Origin: Pedobacter sp.
GTDB taxonomy: Bacteria > Bacteroidota > Bacteroidia > Sphingobacteriales > Sphingobacteriaceae
Direction: 5' to 3'
Length of the DNA stretch: 5,420 nucleotides
Assembly: GCA_004295885.1 (NCBI GenBank)
Contig: SEDG01000244.1
Coordinates: 1 to 5,420 of the forward strand
Shown here: positions 4,867 through 5,420 of the stretch, in pieces
How positions within the stretch are numbered: position 1 is the first letter of the stretch
Layout: the number at the start of each line of letters is the position of its first letter
The notes under the pieces: generated by a model
The model's database searches: none
What the model was told of the DNA's origin: nothing
The model's input: the letters and a program-made list of their open reading frames with translations, nothing else
Translations under genes and position numbers: made by a program

Positions 4867-5420
4867 ATGCAGTTTAAAGAGATAATTGGTCAGGACGACA
4901 TCAAAAGACAATTGATACAAACCGTAGTGGAGAACAGGGTTAGTCACGCACAATTGTTTTTGTCGGCAGAGGGAAGCGGTGCTTTGCCATTGGCGATTGC
5001 CTATGCTCAATATTTAAACTGCCAAAATAAGTCTGCCTCAGATAGTTGCGGGGAGTGCTCGTCTTGTAGAAAGTACGAAAGATACATCCATCCCGACTTA
5101 CATTTTTCATTAAGCTACAAGGCATTTGAGGCAGACACAAAAGTTTTAATTATGTGGTTGCCAGAGTTTTTAGATAGAGAGGGAAATGCCTTGCTTAAAA
5201 TAATTGAAGAGCCATCGCCAAATACTTTATTTATTCTGGTGGCTCAAAATCAAGAACAGATTTTATCGACTATTTTATCGCGTACGCAGATTGTTAAGGT
5301 TCCTAAATTACCAGATAACGAGGTTGAGGATTATTTGGTTAAAAAAGCCAGTTTATCTGAAAACCAAGCAACTGAATATAGCTTTTTGGCAGATGGAAAT
5401 TTGATTGAAGCCAAGGCAAT
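4867..5420 (+). CDS. holB: DNA polymerase III delta' subunit (clamp loader), 5' part, with apparent internal in-frame deletion
   Basis: The frame is open for 184 codons and runs off the right edge. Residues 1-40 (MQFKEIIGQDDIKRQLIQTV ... HAQLFLSAEGSGALPLA) are the AAA+ N-terminus, with a degenerate P-loop as usual for the ATP-inactive delta'. Cys52, Cys61, Cys64 and Cys67 form the zinc module (C-x8-C-x2-C-x2-C). EGNALLKIIEEP (residues 105-116) and TLFILVAQNQEQILSTILSRTQ (120-141) are the Walker B-equivalent helix and the sensor-1 SRx motif. The protein loads the sliding clamp together with delta and DnaX at the replication fork. The oddity is at residues 75-90: HPDLHFS is followed directly by LSYKAFEAD. 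In E. coli HolB about 34 residues separate HPD from the following KVVWV strand, against 14 here to KVLIM; in Bacteroidota relatives I recall about 60 more residues between HPDLHF and the LSxKxxE motif. The frame is preserved. The start follows the family N-terminus. Confidence 0.9.
   Translation, partial: MQFKEIIGQDDIKRQLIQTVVENRVSHAQLFLSAEGSGALPLAIAYAQYLNCQNKSASDSCGECSSCRKYERYIHPDLHFSLSYKAFEADTKVLIMWLPEFLDREGNALLKIIEEPSPNTLFILVAQNQEQILSTILSRTQIVKVPKLPDNEVEDYLVKKASLSENQATEYSFLADGNLIEAKA

Noticed and set aside
4672..5010. 112-residue open frame on the minus strand
   Set aside because: It runs antisense through the start of holB and across the foldable element, with no family features; holB is unmistakable on the other strand.
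5204..5404. 66-residue plus-strand open frame near the right edge
   Set aside because: It is an out-of-frame shadow of holB, which stays open through the same bases.

Overview
The window looks like chromosomal DNA from a Bacteroidota bacterium, most likely of the Sphingobacteriaceae (Pedobacter-like). The reasons are: AT-rich DNA; an outer-membrane receptor with a carboxypeptidase-regulatory-like N-terminus and a C-terminal basic RSTGGAGDEINR-type tail; a DUF3575-type outer-membrane protein; a Bacteroidota-style DNA polymerase III delta' subunit; TAnnTTTG-type -7 boxes instead of clear Shine-Dalgarno sites; and several short intergenic repeats of kinds I associate with this group. The assignment comes from reading the sequence and from memory, not from a database search.

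Layout. 1-124 (-): 5' end of ruvX/yqgF, running off the left edge. 125-310: short divergent intergenic region. 311-1039 (+): DUF3575-like outer-membrane beta-barrel protein. 1044-1511 (-): conserved-looking hypothetical protein, convergent with the previous gene and only 4 bp from it. 1512-1856: non-coding, with a four-copy 11-bp tandem repeat and a hairpin just past the receptor stop codon. 1857-4274 (-): large TonB-dependent receptor-like outer-membrane protein. 4302-4457 (-): N-terminal remnant of a MarR-family regulator, joined in frame to the receptor through a GC-rich palindromic repeat. 4458-4866: non-coding patchwork holding a MarR-type operator, an 82-bp inverted-repeat element, a GC-rich element that can fold into a multibranched RNA, an A9 run and five heptamer repeats. 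4867-5420 (+): 5' part of holB, running off the right edge.

How it fits together. The window mixes housekeeping genes (DNA processing, replication clamp loading) with envelope genes. The most informative part is the MarR/receptor junction. A regulator gene appears to have lost its DNA-binding half and the original spacer, leaving its promoter and likely operator driving a receptor whose own start codon sits 8 bp from a palindromic repeat. The second notable point is holB, which seems to lack about 60 residues found in relatives, with the reading frame intact. I see no CRISPR array, transposase, phage gene, defence cassette, rRNA or tRNA, and no evidence of a wholly new multi-gene system.
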